Of a DNA stretch of 64,000 nt, positions 13,260 through 26,370 are shown in pieces (positions within the stretch are counted from its first letter, which is position 1; the number at the start of each line of letters is the position of its first letter). The translations under genes and the position numbers were made by a program. This DNA is from Ficedula albicollis (lineage: Eukaryota; Chordata; Aves; Passeriformes; Muscicapidae). Under the pieces are notes generated by a model. The model did not search any database, was not told the DNA's origin, and saw only the letters and a program-made list of their open reading frames with translations. The stretch is from NCBI RefSeq assembly GCF_000247815.1, contig NC_021677.1, positions 11,020,803-11,084,802 on the forward strand, read 5' to 3'.

Positions 13260-13560
13260 GATTCTGAATCCTCGCCCTGCGTAGACAATCGGCTGAGCAG
13301 TGCCCGTTGCGGGGAGCGGGGTCCGGTCCCGGCTCGGTCCCGGCCCGGTCCCGGCCCGGTCCCTGCGGGCTCCGCTGCGCCAGGGCTGCCGGATCAGCCC
13401 GGCATGATGTCATCGCCGCCCCTCCGCCGCAGCCTGGGGATGCTGCCGGCTCACTTTGTTCTCGGCTGCCTCTCCGAGCCCTGCTTCGGCTGCTCGGCCT
13501 TCACACCGCTGTTGATACGGCGTTTTCTGCGCGCTTGGCGGCGAGGGGTCAGCTCGGGGA
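13260..13560. promoter_or_regulatory. Second, smaller CpG island (possible alternative promoter)
   Basis: A compact GC- and CpG-rich patch includes an 11-bp GGTCCCGGCCC-type tandem repeat at 13325-13367 and a CRE-like TGATGTCA at 13405-13412. It lies about 17 kb before DENND5A exon 2, so it could drive an alternative 5' exon or an antisense transcript. I see no exon encoding the known DENND5A N-terminus in it. Its 3' edge is included in the 876-bp duplication. Confidence 0.5.
13325..13367. repeat. 11-bp GC-rich minisatellite
   Basis: Four consecutive units of about 11 bases, GGTCCCGGCTC then GGTCCCGGCCC twice and a truncated last unit, lie within the second CpG island. Confidence 0.85.
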
Positions 13561-15248
13561 TTGATGCTTGGTCTGGTTACCTTGTTTGAAACCTCTGATG
13601 GCGTTTTCTCTTTGTATGTAGGGAGCTTACTGAATGGCACAGCTGTAAAGCTTTTTGCTGAAAAAGTTGGCTGACTGATGGAAGAGGCACAGAATATGTA
13701 TATATGTTTGTTTTCTCTTAATGCACTTGGAAATCCTGTATTTAGGACTCCTAATTGCTAGGGCTTTTTTATCCCCAAATTTAATTCTGGGCATCATTTC
13801 TTATTCTGATAGTTATGTTCCCACGGGGTGACCTGTTAAAGGACATGGGAAATATTTGCTAGGTGGTAGTGAAACAAAACAAAAACCCCAACACTGGATG
13901 AAGCTTAAGCTCCAGTGTCAGCTGCTAAGCTGGATGAGAGAGGAACTGCGGTGTGTTGTGTCCAGATGGTGTTGATACGCCAGAAGTGATGACAGAAATT
14001 TTTCATTGCACTGCTGAGGTCGCTCGCAGGTAGATTTCCTTCACAGAAGGAAAGAGTTGAGGTTGGAAGGGACTTTTGGCAGTTGTCAGGTCCAACTCTG
14101 CTGCTGAAGCAGGGCCAGTCTAGCACACAGGACAATGTCCAGGTGATTTTGGGTGTCACCAAAAATGGGGACTCCACAACATCCCTGTGCAACCTGTGCC
14201 ATTGCTCAGTTACCCTCACAGTGAAGAGGTGTGTTCAGGGGGAACCTCTTGCGCTTTGGTTTGTGCCTGTTACCTCTGGTCCTGGCATGGGATACAGCCC
14301 ATCTCCATCATCTTTGCACTTTGTTAGATATTTATATTCATTGGTAAGATTCTCCCCTGCGCTCTTCTGTTCGCCTTCACACCGCTGTTGATACGGCGTT
14401 TTCTGCGCGCTTGGCGGCGAGGGGTCAGCTCGGGGATTGATGCTTGGTCTGGTTACCTTGTTTGAAACCTCTGATGGCGTTTTCTCTTTGTATGTAGGGA
14501 GCTTACTGAATGGCACAGCTGTAAAGCTTTTTGCTGAAAAAGTTGGCTGACTGATGGAAGAGGCACAGAATATGTATATATGTTTGTTTTCTCTTAATGC
14601 ACTTGGAAATCCTGTATTTAGGACTCCTAATTGCTAGGGCTTTTTTATCCCCAAATTTAATTCTGGGCATCATTTCTTATTCTGATAGTTATGTTCCCAC
14701 GGGGTGACCTGTTAAAGGACATGGGAAATATTTGCTAGGTGGTAGTGAAACAAAACAAAAACCCCAACACTGGATGAAGCTTAAGCTCCAGTGTCAGCTG
14801 CTAAGCTGGATGAGAGAGGAACTGCGGTGTGTTGTGTCCAGATGGTGTTGATACGCCAGAAGTGATGACAGAAATTTTTCATTGCACTGCTGAGGTCGCT
14901 CGCAGGTAGATTTCCTTCACAGAAGGAAAGAGTTGAGGTTGGAAGGGACTTTTGGCAGTTGTCAGGTCCAACTCTGCTGCTGAAGCAGGGCCAGTCTAGC
15001 ACACAGGACAATGTCCAGGTGATTTTGGGTGTCACCAAAAATGGGGACTCCACAACATCCCTGTGCAACCTGTGCCATTGCTCAGTTACCCTCACAGTGA
15101 AGAGGTGTGTTCAGGGGGAACCTCTTGCGCTTTGGTTTGTGCCTGTTACCTCTGGTCCTGGCATGGGATACAGCCCATCTCCATCATCTTTGCACTTTGT
15201 TAGATATTTATATTCATTGGTAAGATTCTCCCCTGCGCTCTTCTGTTC
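13497..15248. repeat. 876-bp tandem duplication (2 copies)
   Basis: Copy 1 is 13497-14372 and copy 2 is 14373-15248, with a constant offset of 876 and no difference that I can see. The left edge lies inside the second CpG island and the right edge inside a minus-strand CR1, so the junction at 14372/14373 joins CR1 sequence to CpG-island sequence. Perfect identity and the nearby G-tract make an assembly duplication as likely as a real one. Confidence 0.95.
14051..14372 (-). mobile_element. CR1 LINE 3' fragment, cut by the duplication junction
   Basis: On the minus strand this is a CR1 3' end. On the + strand it reads as the complement: GAGGTTGGAAGGGACTTTTG near 14058, a block around GTCCAACTCTGCTGCTGAAG, and CCCTGTGCAACCTGTGCCAT near 14183. 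It stops abruptly at 14372, where the second copy of the 876-bp unit starts. The full-length version is at 14927-15505. Confidence 0.8.
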
Positions 15249-15505
15249 TGCAGGCTAAACAGTCCCAGCTCTCTCAGCCTTTCCTCCTGTCCCTTACTCA
15301 TGTTCGTGGCTCCTTGCTGCACTCTCTCCACCATGTCTACAGACATGTTGAGGAGCACAGAACTGGGCTCAGCTCTCCAGCTGTGGCCCCACCAGGGCAG
15401 GATCATCTCCCTCAGCCTGCTGGCATTGTTTTTGACTAGTGCACCCCAGGATACCATTGGCCTTCTTTGGAGCAAGGGCACATTACTGCCTCTTGGTCAT
15501 CGTGG
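14927..15505 (-). mobile_element. CR1 LINE 3' fragment
   Basis: The same CR1 continues here beyond the duplicated unit. Further blocks complementary to ORF2 include CTCTCTCAGCCTTTCCTCCT near 15269, GCTGTGGCCCCACCAGGGCA near 15379, and a CCCAGGATACCATTGGCCTT block near 15445. It is oriented 3' end first on the + strand, so the element is on the minus strand. The open frames on either strand are short, and it is inactive. Confidence 0.85.
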
Positions 15506-18500
15506 TGACCACCTGGAAATGATGAAATACATCACCAAAAATCTACTGTGTGTAATATAACATATTGTAATGCTGCAACAGGTTGGTAGGATTTCTTAAT
15601 TTAGATTGTGTGACTGTGCCCTGAAAAGGTAATGAGAATGAACTTCAGGAGTCTTTTATCTGTTGAGTTAATCAGATGTGGTCTGAATGATGGTGGGAAA
15701 CCTTGCACTATATGGAACTGTTGGGATTTTAGTGGAAAAGAGCATGGAACAAAAGGATTTTGTTTTCCTCTTGTTGTAATGTGTTAAGATTTTAGCAATC
15801 ACTTTATTATGGAGGGGCAAAGCAAAGCATCAACTTGCCAATGCCTTACACTCATGTGAAATTGTGGTCTGGGGCTGCTTTTACAAAATACAGAACTCAG
15901 ATCCAAATCTGGAGCTCATGTTCTAATTAATATCTTCTGTTGAACGTACCTTGGTGTTGGGTGTTATATCAAAAAGATGATAATAGTTATTTCAGAAATA
16001 GCACTGTTACAAAGGAGAAACAGTGTAAAGGAAAAAAAAGGCCTATGATATGTGAAGAAAAGATTGATGATTTAATAATAGGATTGTTTTTAAAAAAAGA
16101 AGAGTAAAACCAATGACTAGTCTGTCACCTGTATTTTTTTCCCTTCCTTTCTTTCCAGTTTGAACTGTTTTTTTAAGGTTTGGTCCAAAAATTACTTTAT
16201 TGAGTAGGTGGACTTGTGTTCCTTTGCTCAAGTCCTCATCATGGTGCTTTGAATTCTCTGATCATGAGCTTTGTTCTTAGATGAGAATGAGGACAGTGTT
16301 GGGTGAAGCCCATGGGTCCAGGAAGTATCTTTCCTCTGGAGACCCTTCATGAGCCTTTTCAGAGCTCATATTAAATCTGTTTTCACTCTCTTATATGATA
16401 ATGTGATACCATTTTAATGATTCTTCCACTGTCATACCCTTTTTTAAAAATATTTTCTTTTTAATGGTGTTGAGGCAAGATCTCTGTGCATGTAGATTAA
16501 GTAGCATAACGTGACTGGCTATGAGTAAGGCATCTCTGCTGCCACAGGAGCCACTTGGTTACTGCTGGTGTGTGAAAAGAAGATACCTGGTATATAGTAT
16601 TCACCTAGCTCCACTCAAAATTATTCTGACAATCTCATATTAGAGAAAGTGTTTCTCCTCACCAGGAAAACAGAAACGTCGTCTCACCTCATTTCTCTGT
16701 CTGTAATTGAAGTGTCATTAGTTTTCTGTTTTGTTGGCCTCAAATTTAAAATGACAACTTGTCTTCATATGTTGTTAGAGGTTGTTTTAATGGAATTCTG
16801 TATCGATAGAAACTTAAAAAAAATAATATGTGTGTCATGACATGATTGAAGGCACTGGCACATATGTAAACCAATAAATTGCTTAGTGTTTTGGAATTAG
16901 TGTAGTGGTTCCATTCTGGTAGTCCATGAAGTAAGGCTGTTATCAGCACCTGTGTTCATTTCCAAGTTCAACACACCTAAATACTTGCAGGCTTTTGTTT
17001 TGCTGCAAAGGTATTTGTAAGGGATAGCTAAAGGGAAAGAGGAGGAAAAAAAAAGCAAACTTAATTTAAATGAGCAGATCAAATTTTCTGATTGACCTGT
17101 TTTGTAGTTTCTTCTGTTAGGCATTTAATCTCAGAATTAAGACCTCTGGGGTTGGAGTCAGCTGTGATTTTTGCAGTGGAGCCCTTCTGCAATACTGTTC
17201 TGTTCTTGGTTAAAGGGCAAGTGAGTCAATTCCTCTCTCTATGCTGTGGTGGTAGTACCAGCACTTGCTGCAGGAGTGAATTGCATTGGTGGGAACTACT
17301 GCTTGATTTTACTAAAGGCTGAATTGTTCTGTGATTATGGGGTTTTGTTTTTGGGTTTTTTTTCCCCCCTCTTCCTCCCTTTGTCCATGTGGATGGTATC
17401 CATGCAAGCTTCCCACAGTTCCCAAGGGTGTGCCTCTTCCCTTGGGGGTTCATTCTGGGGCTGAAAGGGAGCTTTTGCAGTTCTTTGCTTCTCTGGGGCT
17501 GCTGACAAGGTGTTCACTGTGTGGGAGGCCCCTGCAGTGGCCCCAAGGCTCTCAGCACACCTTGTTCCACGCAGGTCACTCTGGACAGGCAGCAGATAGC
17601 AACAACTTTTGGCTGGGCTTACAGAGGCACATGTGAAAGGTTTTAATCCAGATAATAGCTTATTCCGCTCTTCCCTACCCCCTCGATCTTTTCCCAAGAA
17701 GCTGGAGCTGTTTGCCATGTTTGAGTGCCAAAAAGGTCTTTTGTCTCTTTGGGAACTGAGGCAGACGTGCTGGGGTAGCTGATATGTAGAATAAAGAATG
17801 GCAGAGCTGATGTAAGGGGGAAGCAGCTGTACTTTGCTGAACTACATTTGAAGCCACAGTTTATTGGTGGTGTTTCTGTAATGCCAGTCTTGTCACTATC
17901 ATATTTGTATTTTAGGTCAATTGAGCTGTGTGCTTTACAGAATAATCCCCTCAAAACCCACAAAACTCTTCAGCCTTCCACCCTTCTGAATTCAGTCATA
18001 AATTTGGTTTACTTGGAAGGCTCTTTGGCAACGCCTGGGGGAGGAGAAAGGTTACCAGTTCTTGATTTGAGAATAAATTTAAGGTGCTAAAACAGTGTCT
18101 AAAGAATTAAAGTTTACAACTCTATTTTTTAAGCCTTTTAAAAAAGCCATAGGAATTTCAACTAACTAAGGCAGGACATACAAAGATGGGTTCATTTGGC
18201 TTCTTGTCCATTAGAGATTTTCTTATTGTTAGTTTGGTTTTTTTCTGTTGTTTTTGGGAATTTTTGCAGTTTGTTTTGCAAGAGAGAGGCTACACAAAGA
18301 GCTCTTGAGTGGATTGTATGGAAAACACTGCCATTTGCAAATAATAACTTTTTTCCCTATTCTTCAAATTACTGAGTCTGAGTTTACAAAACACCACAAC
18401 TATTTTTTATTTGCTTGTTGACTTAGGAAAGTCCTACTTGAGTGTTCTTGGTAATGACTTCTACTTATCTTTTGGATTCCCACTAACCTGCAGGGCTCAT

Positions 18501-20091
18501 GTGGCAGAAATGATGCACATGAAGTGACAGTGTCAGAAGCAATTACTTACTGATGCACGCTGTGCAGTAATTACTCTCTCAATTTCTTGACAACCATTTC
18601 AGATTTGTGGTTTGTAGTCAAGCTTACAGCGGACTGGAATGCTGTCCCTGTGAGGCTTAAAACATTATTGCACAGAGAAATTATCAAGCATTCCAGCACA
18701 AACTGATGAATGATGTAGAATTTACTTGGAGTGTTTCTGCTCAAGGCATGTTTTGTAGCCTTTCTAGGAAAATGCTGCTCCACTTATGGTTTGATGGGCA
18801 GGAGCCCATTGGTTTTAAACTTTGCTGTGCAAGTGTAGACTACTGACTTTATTTCATTTTTTTTGGTTTTCTTACTGGCTGTGCTATCAGCCACAATCAG
18901 GTACAATGTGTACATCTGTACTGAGTCATTTACATATGGACACTGAAGCATTTTGAGAAAGAAACTTTATCTCATTTCATGGGTAAGCCATGTAGAGACA
19001 AATAACAATGGCAGGCAAAAGGAACCTTTTCAAAGCAACATTTCAGTGTCTGAGTGAGGAAAAAAGGTTGGGTTTACAGTAACAGATACTCTTTCACATA
19101 GCTTCAGGTGAGTTTGGAAAAGTATTTTTTTGCAGTACAAGCATAAAATTTTAGGAGCTTTTGTACTCTTTGTGTATATTACTTGTTATTCCTCCTTAAC
19201 TTGCTACTTTCAGCAATCTCCCTTGCCAATTGTTGTTTCCTAATTTTGGCCCCCAAGCCCAGCAATGTCCTACTGAGCATTAGAGTTGCTTTGGGGAAAA
19301 GATAAGTCCCTACAGTCAACGAGGTTGGTGCCAACATAAGGCTGTCATGTCCCTTTCTGCCTCTTTTGTGTTTGGGTTCTGGGAAATGTCAAGTAAACTC
19401 CTTTTAAAATTGAAATGTGAAGTAACTCCTTCAAAAGTTTTGCTGAAGACTGGTAAAAATTTCTGTTTGCCAGTATCTGAGTCATTTCTCAGAATTCTTT
19501 TGGCAGAGATTTCATGGCAGTGCTGCCCAATTCAAGGGTTGTGGTCTCTCTTTCCTGTCCTTGCTGAGGTCTTTGTTGTGACCTTGACCACAGTGGTGAC
19601 ACAGAGTTATGAGTGGCTAATTTGGACCTGAGGCTTCTCTTTTCAGGTCTTCGTTCTTCTTGTTCTAATCAGATTTTCATGTTGAAAACATGAGGGGGTT
19701 TTTAACCAAACATGAATCTTGCCTTGTGGACAAGAAAGGTCAGCTAGATAGCTTGATAGGCTTATATGTAAAAGGGAGAGAACCTAGCAGGCACGGGTGG
19801 TGAGATGCTAAGGAAGGATACAGCCAGGGCAGAGAGTAGCTTTGGAGTTTGTCATATCCCTTGTCCAAACTGCCAGCACATCTGATTCATTTTCTCTGAT
19901 TAGAAATCACTCCTATCAAGCAACTTGACTTCCTTACAGGACATTTTTTGTTTTACTCAGAAGGGGAGCAGTCCTTATTAAGGTAAATTATTACTGCAAA
20001 GCACTGTTTTCAAAGGTTAGATAGTAAAGTGAAGCATAATGGCCAGGACTGGTATACTGAAATGACTGATACACTGAATATACTATACAGA

Positions 20092-20094
<3 letters not shown>
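15506..20094. other. Presumed DENND5A intron 1, no feature recognised
   Basis: AT-rich intronic DNA with T-rich and A-rich tracts and only short ORFs lacking domains. I see no exon with flanking splice sites that would fit DENND5A and no repeat family I can name. Confidence 0.45.

Positions 20095-20123
<29 letters not shown>
20095..20123. repeat. (TA)n microsatellite
   Basis: An uninterrupted TA dinucleotide run of about 14 units, followed by a degenerate GATATATA extension. Confidence 0.95.
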
Positions 20124-20126
<3 letters not shown>

Positions 20127-21360
20127 ATATACAGAAATGTATTGCTGATCTTTCTGTATTTTTCTGACCTCTTGCGTTACTGAAACCTGCTGAAAGACTT
20201 CATGTGTTCTTTAAAATATTTTCTTTATCCTTTTCAATGCAAAACCTCAGTGATATCCTGGAATTACTTGGCTGAAGGACTGGACAAGTGCTTCAGTAAA
20301 ATTTGATCCTTATGCTGTTACACAGATGTGTTTCCATCAAACCTCAGAGCCAGGGGGCTGTGGGAGCACAAAAAGTAGGGACGTTTATCTGGATGGGATG
20401 TGTCACTGTGAAAGGAGACCGTGGTTGTTGGGAAGAGTTGTTTGGAATGCTTTCCTGAAGAGTCCCACTGGATCTGCCTGCGTTAGGGGGGGCATGAGGA
20501 GAACAGCTGGTTTCTATATTAAATATGCTTAAAATATGCTTGTCTCCACTTCTGTTATGTATTTCTAGTACATGTACAAGAATTGTGTTCTATTCTGAAG
20601 GTAAGCCACCCTCTTCCTTTCTTGGTGTCTTCTGTTGCACATATTCCAGAGCTGTTGTGTAATGGAAATAGTGTGTCCCCTGACCCCCGTGGCTGAGAAC
20701 ACGCCTTTCATTGAAATTCTCAGGCCTGCTTCTGTTGTTTAGTTGGAAACAGACCTAAATATCTTTCTGTATGTCTTTTTACTTGGGCTAGAACAGAAAA
20801 GTGGTTTAGTAAAACCTGAAACACACATGGTTTTAAGACCATGTCATTGAAAATTTCTGCTAGACAGTCTCAATTAAAATATATTGTATTTTATATTGTC
20901 CATCTGCCTTCCTGTACTACGTACAAAGGAGTACTAAAAGAAAAACTATAAGAAAGAAAAATATTTAGGATGCTTTTAAAGATGCAAGCTGAGGACTTGT
21001 TTATTTTTTTAAAAGCTGCTTTAGATTTTTGATGGTTTCTTCTGCCACTACCCTGTCCTGCCACTTCCTTGTCCCACCTCTTCCCGCCTTCCTTGAAACA
21101 GTACCAGAACAATAAAAACAAAAGCTTTTGGTTTCCTGACCTTACAATCACAGAATGCAGATGGCCTCAGCTGTTTTTCTGTGCTGCTTGAAATTCATTG
21201 TTGCAGCGTTTGAAACGATTCCCGAGTGTGTGTGGCAATATGTTTTGTTATCAACTAGATGAATGCTGGAACTTAAATGATGAATGGGTATCTATTAACT
21301 CCTAGATTTTTGTTTGCCATGAAGGGCTTGGAAGAATTTACCTATCAAAGGAATAAACAA
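20124..21360. other. Presumed DENND5A intron 1, no feature recognised
   Basis: Ordinary AT-rich intronic sequence with no coding or repeat signal that I can support. Confidence 0.4.
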
Positions 21361-21460
21361 TTATTTGCATCAGGCAGAGTTTACACTGAATATCCAGTTA
21401 GCAAAATGACGATTATTTGCGTCAGGCAGTTTACACTGAATATCCAGTTAGCAAAATGAC
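21361..21460. repeat. About 50-bp tandem duplication
   Basis: A 52-bp unit starting TTATTTGCATCAGGCAGAG at 21361 is repeated at 21413 as a 48-bp version, with one substitution and small deletions. The divergence shows this is a real, older duplication and not an assembly echo. Confidence 0.9.
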
Positions 21461-24400
21461 CTCTTTTTAAAATTTATTTCACTTCACAGTGAGTTTCTTA
21501 GTGTTACAATTTTTTAAACATTACTGTTCTTGAATTTTGGAAAGTAAAGGAAAATGGAAAAACAACGGGACCTTTTACACTCAACAGATTAGGGTTAACT
21601 CTCTCTTTTTGTCTTTCTCATTTTTAAAGTCTGCATTTTATCATCATTTGAATGCTGAAAGGAGTATGTTCTCCTTGGATTGGGATAAGGGATTGTTACA
21701 AGCAACTATGGGTTCCCTAGATGACAAACGGGGAAAAATCAGAGCCTTTTATGGCTGGTTATTTTCTCTTTTCCCTACTTCCTCTAAAGCCAGTCCCTCA
21801 GCTTTCCCAGAGGAAGGATGGCACTCCGTGCACACACGAGATCCATACCCGTGTGTTTGTGTCTCCTATTCACACCTTTGTTTAGAAAGGCAGGCAGTGA
21901 AGTCGCTTTGCCTTTGCTTTTCTGCCAGGAAAAGTGGAGCAGTAACTTCTCTAAGGAAGGTTTTAGAGAAGTCCCAGCTGTGGGAATCAGATGTGGTAGA
22001 TGTGTTACAAATCCAGTGGGATGCTGGCTGCTACAGACAGGGGCTGAAACACCTGATTCCAGTTCTTCACCAGCAGTGCTGCAGTGAAGTGAAAGTGATC
22101 CTGAAGGCTTTTCTCATGGATAATTTAACCTGCTTTAAAAAGTGTTCAAGTTCCAATTCCAGCAGCAAATTAAGTGGTCTAACCACCACTCCAGCCTGTG
22201 CTTTGCCAGGTGGTCTTGCCAACAGGGGAAGGGGGGATAGGGAGTGTGGGACAGAGGGTTTGTGTGTTTCAGGATAAAAGGGAAGAATTCTTCTTTGTGT
22301 ATATCCGAGCAAGAGGTTTGCTGGAGAAGGGAGTCCTCTCTAATGAGAAATACGTGCAGCTCTGTTTAAGGAGGAGGAGGAACTGGAAGGAAGGAAGCAA
22401 GTCATAATCTGAAAGCATTTGTCTATTGATGGAGTGGCTCTTTGCTTACAGATTTGGCAGCTGCAGCTTTTCTTGAATCATGGTTTTTATTCCAAGAATT
22501 CTTGTATAATGAATTTCTTACCTTAGTCTGCCAGACTTTGAATGTTTATTTCCTGCGTTGTAGAGAGGTCCTTTTTTCCCTCCAGTTATATATGCTTTAA
22601 TATTTATTAAAGAAGGAATCAGAGAATTTTTCTGTTTTAAAAGTAAACCATGGTCAATGCTTACTGTATTAAGAGCTCTCTGTGTATGTATTGAAAGGAT
22701 TTTTTTTTAATATTATAATAGGTTGTCCTGAAAAATCAGAATGATGTTGTTCTCCAGAAGGCTTGGCTAGGGTTTTTTGTTTGTTTTGTTTTTTGTTTCT
22801 TGTATGTTTTTGAAAGCTAGATTGAATCAACAGATTGCCATGTCATTTCACATCTATTATCGTTCAGGCCATATAATTTAATTACTTGTTTGATTATCCC
22901 AGTTTTCTCTTAAGGCTTGAAAATATAATATTTTACCATTGTTGTTGACAAGTTAAAATACGACAAGTCTTATTTTTAACCAAACTTTTTGCCTTTAATT
23001 TTAAGAAACTGATTCTTGGCTTGACTGTCTTTCCATCCCTTCACGCATCTTAAGCACCTGTATTTGCTTTCACAGTGTAGCCAGGCCAGCTGCTGGTCAT
23101 CTGTCAGTCTGACTAATCAAGAAGTCCTCAAATCTCTCAGTGTACGTAGCATCTCTTTCCCCAAGAGCCTCCCTCTCCCCAGATTGCCTTTATTTGCTCC
23201 ATACTTTCACCTTTTCTAGAGTGTGGATTCCAGGAGTGTGTGCACGCTATCTGTTTTGCCAGTCAACTATTTTTATTTAGACTTGGACCATGAATTTTGG
23301 AGCTGAAGTAATTTTATGTTCGATAAACATAATTATTTACTGTAGAATCTGTAGCCTTATTTTGTGTACTGAGGGTGTTTGCTGGCTGAACTGGGAATCC
23401 TATTGCTGGTTATGACATTAACTGCTGGTTTTGGATTAACCTCATTCTAAGTGTTACGTGTACCTTTGGAACTAAGGCAAATTGTATCTTTGGAAACCTT
23501 TTTATTTTAATTCGTGTTAGGCACTTTGACAGGCATGATTTTGCACTGAAGTTCTCACCCAAAACCCAAGAATTAGAGAGGACATTTTGAAAATAATCTG
23601 TGATAGGTGTTTTCACTGAAGTTTTCACTTTGTGTTATGTAGCATTTTTTAATTTGGAGCATGGTAGAATTAGGCTGTTCTGTGAATGGTGATTGTAGTT
23701 TAGGGGCTGTTCAAATCCCCTTATTGTCTGACTTTTGCCTTGCAGCCCTCAGTTGTGAAAACTCTTTGACTGTAGTGGTCAGCTTGGTTTCCAGTGCCCC
23801 ACCCTGCAGGATCTGGGAGGGTTCCCACCATTATCAGATTCTTTGAACTGTGGTGCAGAAAGTGCAGAGATAGATAGAGGGTATGCTTGTAGGGTCTGTA
23901 GGGTCTTCTCAATGCTAAATCCATTTTCTCTGGGTTCTCTGTGCTGAGTAATACAGGAAAGCTGTCCTAAGTGTATGGCTCATAGTTTTTATTGCTGGTA
24001 CAAATTCTCATTGTTCTTATTCATTTGTTAATTACAGCAATATGACTGTTTCATGTTGAAGCTGTTTTATATTTAGTTCAAGACATTCATTTTAGTGACA
24101 GCAGAAATTGATACAGAGCCTCTGTGTGCTAAAGGATTCCAGTAAGTGTCTTTATGTGGAAAATATGAAGTTAATGTTTTAATTGCATGCTATCTAAGAA
24201 TTTTTTATTTGAAGATGTCATGTATACAATAAATGTACACCAAGACAGAATGAATTGAATTAATAGCAGGCTGTGTCACAGGAATTTAAAGAAAGAAGCT
24301 GCCTGGCAAAGTGGAAGCAGCAAACCACTTAATCAGAACCAGTCAAGCTTTCTGGATCTTTATTCTGTAATTATTTTGAGCAGATGAGTGGACTTGATGA

Positions 24401-26164
24401 ACAAATGAAGGTGGCATTAATGATGCCTTAAAATCAGTCTTGCACCACCATTTGGTTTGTTAACGGGGCACTTTTACTGTTAACTAGGGTAACCTCTTCT
24501 GACTTGCTCTCTGTTGTCTTAGAGGGAAAATTGAGCTGCTCTACATCTTAAAAAGCTGCTCAAAGACTTCTTTTCTTGCTGGGATGCAGGGAGAAGTTCC
24601 TGTATAGTTCTTAGTCGTGCATAATTTTTAGAGTTGCAGCACTTCAGTTGGTTTCTAAATATTAGTGCCAAATAGTAAATGGACAGCATGTTCAAAAGGC
24701 CACAATTCAGTTTTAAAAAGGTTTTGTTTGCAAAATATCCTTGACTTTTTTTAAACAAGTTTTCCCTTTCTCATTAAGGACAACTTAAGCCACTGTTCTA
24801 TTATGTAAATGGAAACTTCTCATGGCTGTGCGGGATTTACAGAGAAGAATGATTGAGATATTGAAGACAAAAAAATCCAGGGCTGAAAACATTTTTACAA
24901 AGAAGCAAACTAGTCAGCAGGGAAATTCAAATTGTTAGAATCATATACAAGTGTTCTTGGAAATTTGCATTAGAAATTTGTGAGCAATGCATGTGGAAAC
25001 ATGTTACATCTATGCAAGGTCATAAGTAGGTGAATCTGCAAGTTGTATAACTTGACCATTTTTCTTATTATTGCATTGGGAAGACCCTTTTTTCCCCTTT
25101 TCTTCTTCTGAAGAGGAATACAGAAGGCAGTGAATCATATTTTTCTCTGGGTAAATCAGGAAAGAGCTAAAATTAGACCTTCAGAGTTCATGCTTTTTAT
25201 TCCCGCTGAAAGCTGAGGAAAGCTTGGTAGATGGCATTTGCAGGTTTGAATTGAATGTTTTAATTTTAGTTTCTGTAACTTTTCTTTTCCTCGTTATGAT
25301 CTTATTTAAAAAGTCATATCCATTGATATGGATAGCTTCATGCAGATACTTCCAAAGCAGTGCTGTCCTGCATAGGTTGGAAACTCCATGAGTTTGTAAG
25401 TCCTAATTCTCATCAAGACAGTCACCCCTGTCCACTGCTCACAGGTGGAGCAGCAGGAGAAGTAACACAGGTAAGAAGAGGGAACAGCATAAAAATGAGA
25501 GCCAGGGAGGCTTCCAGCATACACTACAAATGCTCAGTGCTAGGTGACTCAGGAAAGGACTGATAAAATTAGGTGTACTTGTTAGTTCAGCGTGGGATAC
25601 TCGCAGTGCATGCATTCGCTGTTCTAATGTGCTGGTAATTAAAGATATGTAGGCCAGCATAATTTCAGGTGGTGTAAATGAAGTTAGAACTGAAAGCCCA
25701 TCGTGGTTTCATACGTTGCACATAGTATTAGGTGGCTGTTCTCACACAGCTGTAAGAAGGGGCTGGTTTGAGCTAGATCTTCCAAATAAATGCAACATGT
25801 TTCAACTCTCTGGTCATCCTGAGCAGGTTTGTAGTTTGCTTTATGCACACAATTCAGTCCATCAGGTTCAGTTCACTGAAAAGATGTGAGAGGCAGGTGT
25901 TACCTGGTGTTACCAGGAGAATTACCTGCCTCTAATGTGAGGTTTAGTCCAGTTGATGCCAAGTGTTCCCCACCACAGTCTGAGACTGCTCTCAGCTGAG
26001 CTCTGCCTGCCCAGGAAGAGCCAGGCCAAGTCTGCAGTCTTGGACATCCCTCAGCCAAGGAGACTTCTCAGAGGTTGTGTCTAGCTGGTGACTTTCCTTT
26101 TGATAAGCGAGCTGACTCTAATAACTTAAGTCTTTTATGCATGTCTTCTTAAATTACACAGTGA
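21461..26164. other. Presumed DENND5A intron 1, one long uninformative ORF
   Basis: This stretch has a 246-codon + strand ORF at 21537-22277. It has no domain, no conserved-looking motif and a low-complexity N-terminal part, and I treat it as chance. The remainder is AT-rich intronic DNA with short T-tracts. Confidence 0.4.
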
Positions 26165-26370
26165 TGTGGTTTAACCCAGCCTCACACAGCCTCTCATTCT
26201 CCCCCTGTGGAATGGGCCAGAGACTCAGAAGTGTAAAAGTGGGAGAACTCACAGGTCAGGGCAAAAACAGCTAAATAGGTAAAGCAAAGCAAAAGAGGAA
26301 TTCCTTCACCATGGCCCGTGGGCAGGCAGGTGCTCAGCCATCTCCAGGACAGCAGGATCTCTCATCTTTA
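26165..26370 (-). mobile_element. Avian endogenous-retrovirus LTR-like fragment
   Basis: The + strand reads TGTGGTTTAACCC near 26165, then a CCCCCTGTGGAATGGG block near 26203. A GGTAAAGCAAAGCAAAAG block near 26278 and GTGGGCAGGCAGGTGCTCAG near 26318 follow. This order matches, on the complementary strand, the 3' part of a common passerine solo LTR. Only a partial, diverged LTR is present, with no internal retroviral genes. The family assignment is from memory and tentative. Confidence 0.5.

Noticed and set aside
13164..13589. 141-codon + strand ORF in the second CpG island
   Set aside because: GC-rich DNA has few stops. The translation has no known domain and does not resemble the DENND5A N-terminus. 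It also has no clear donor in the right phase.
21537..22277. 246-codon + strand ORF in intron 1
   Set aside because: It is the longest non-artefact ORF, but it has no domain, no clear start context and overlapping open frames in another frame. There are no exon signals consistent with the gene.
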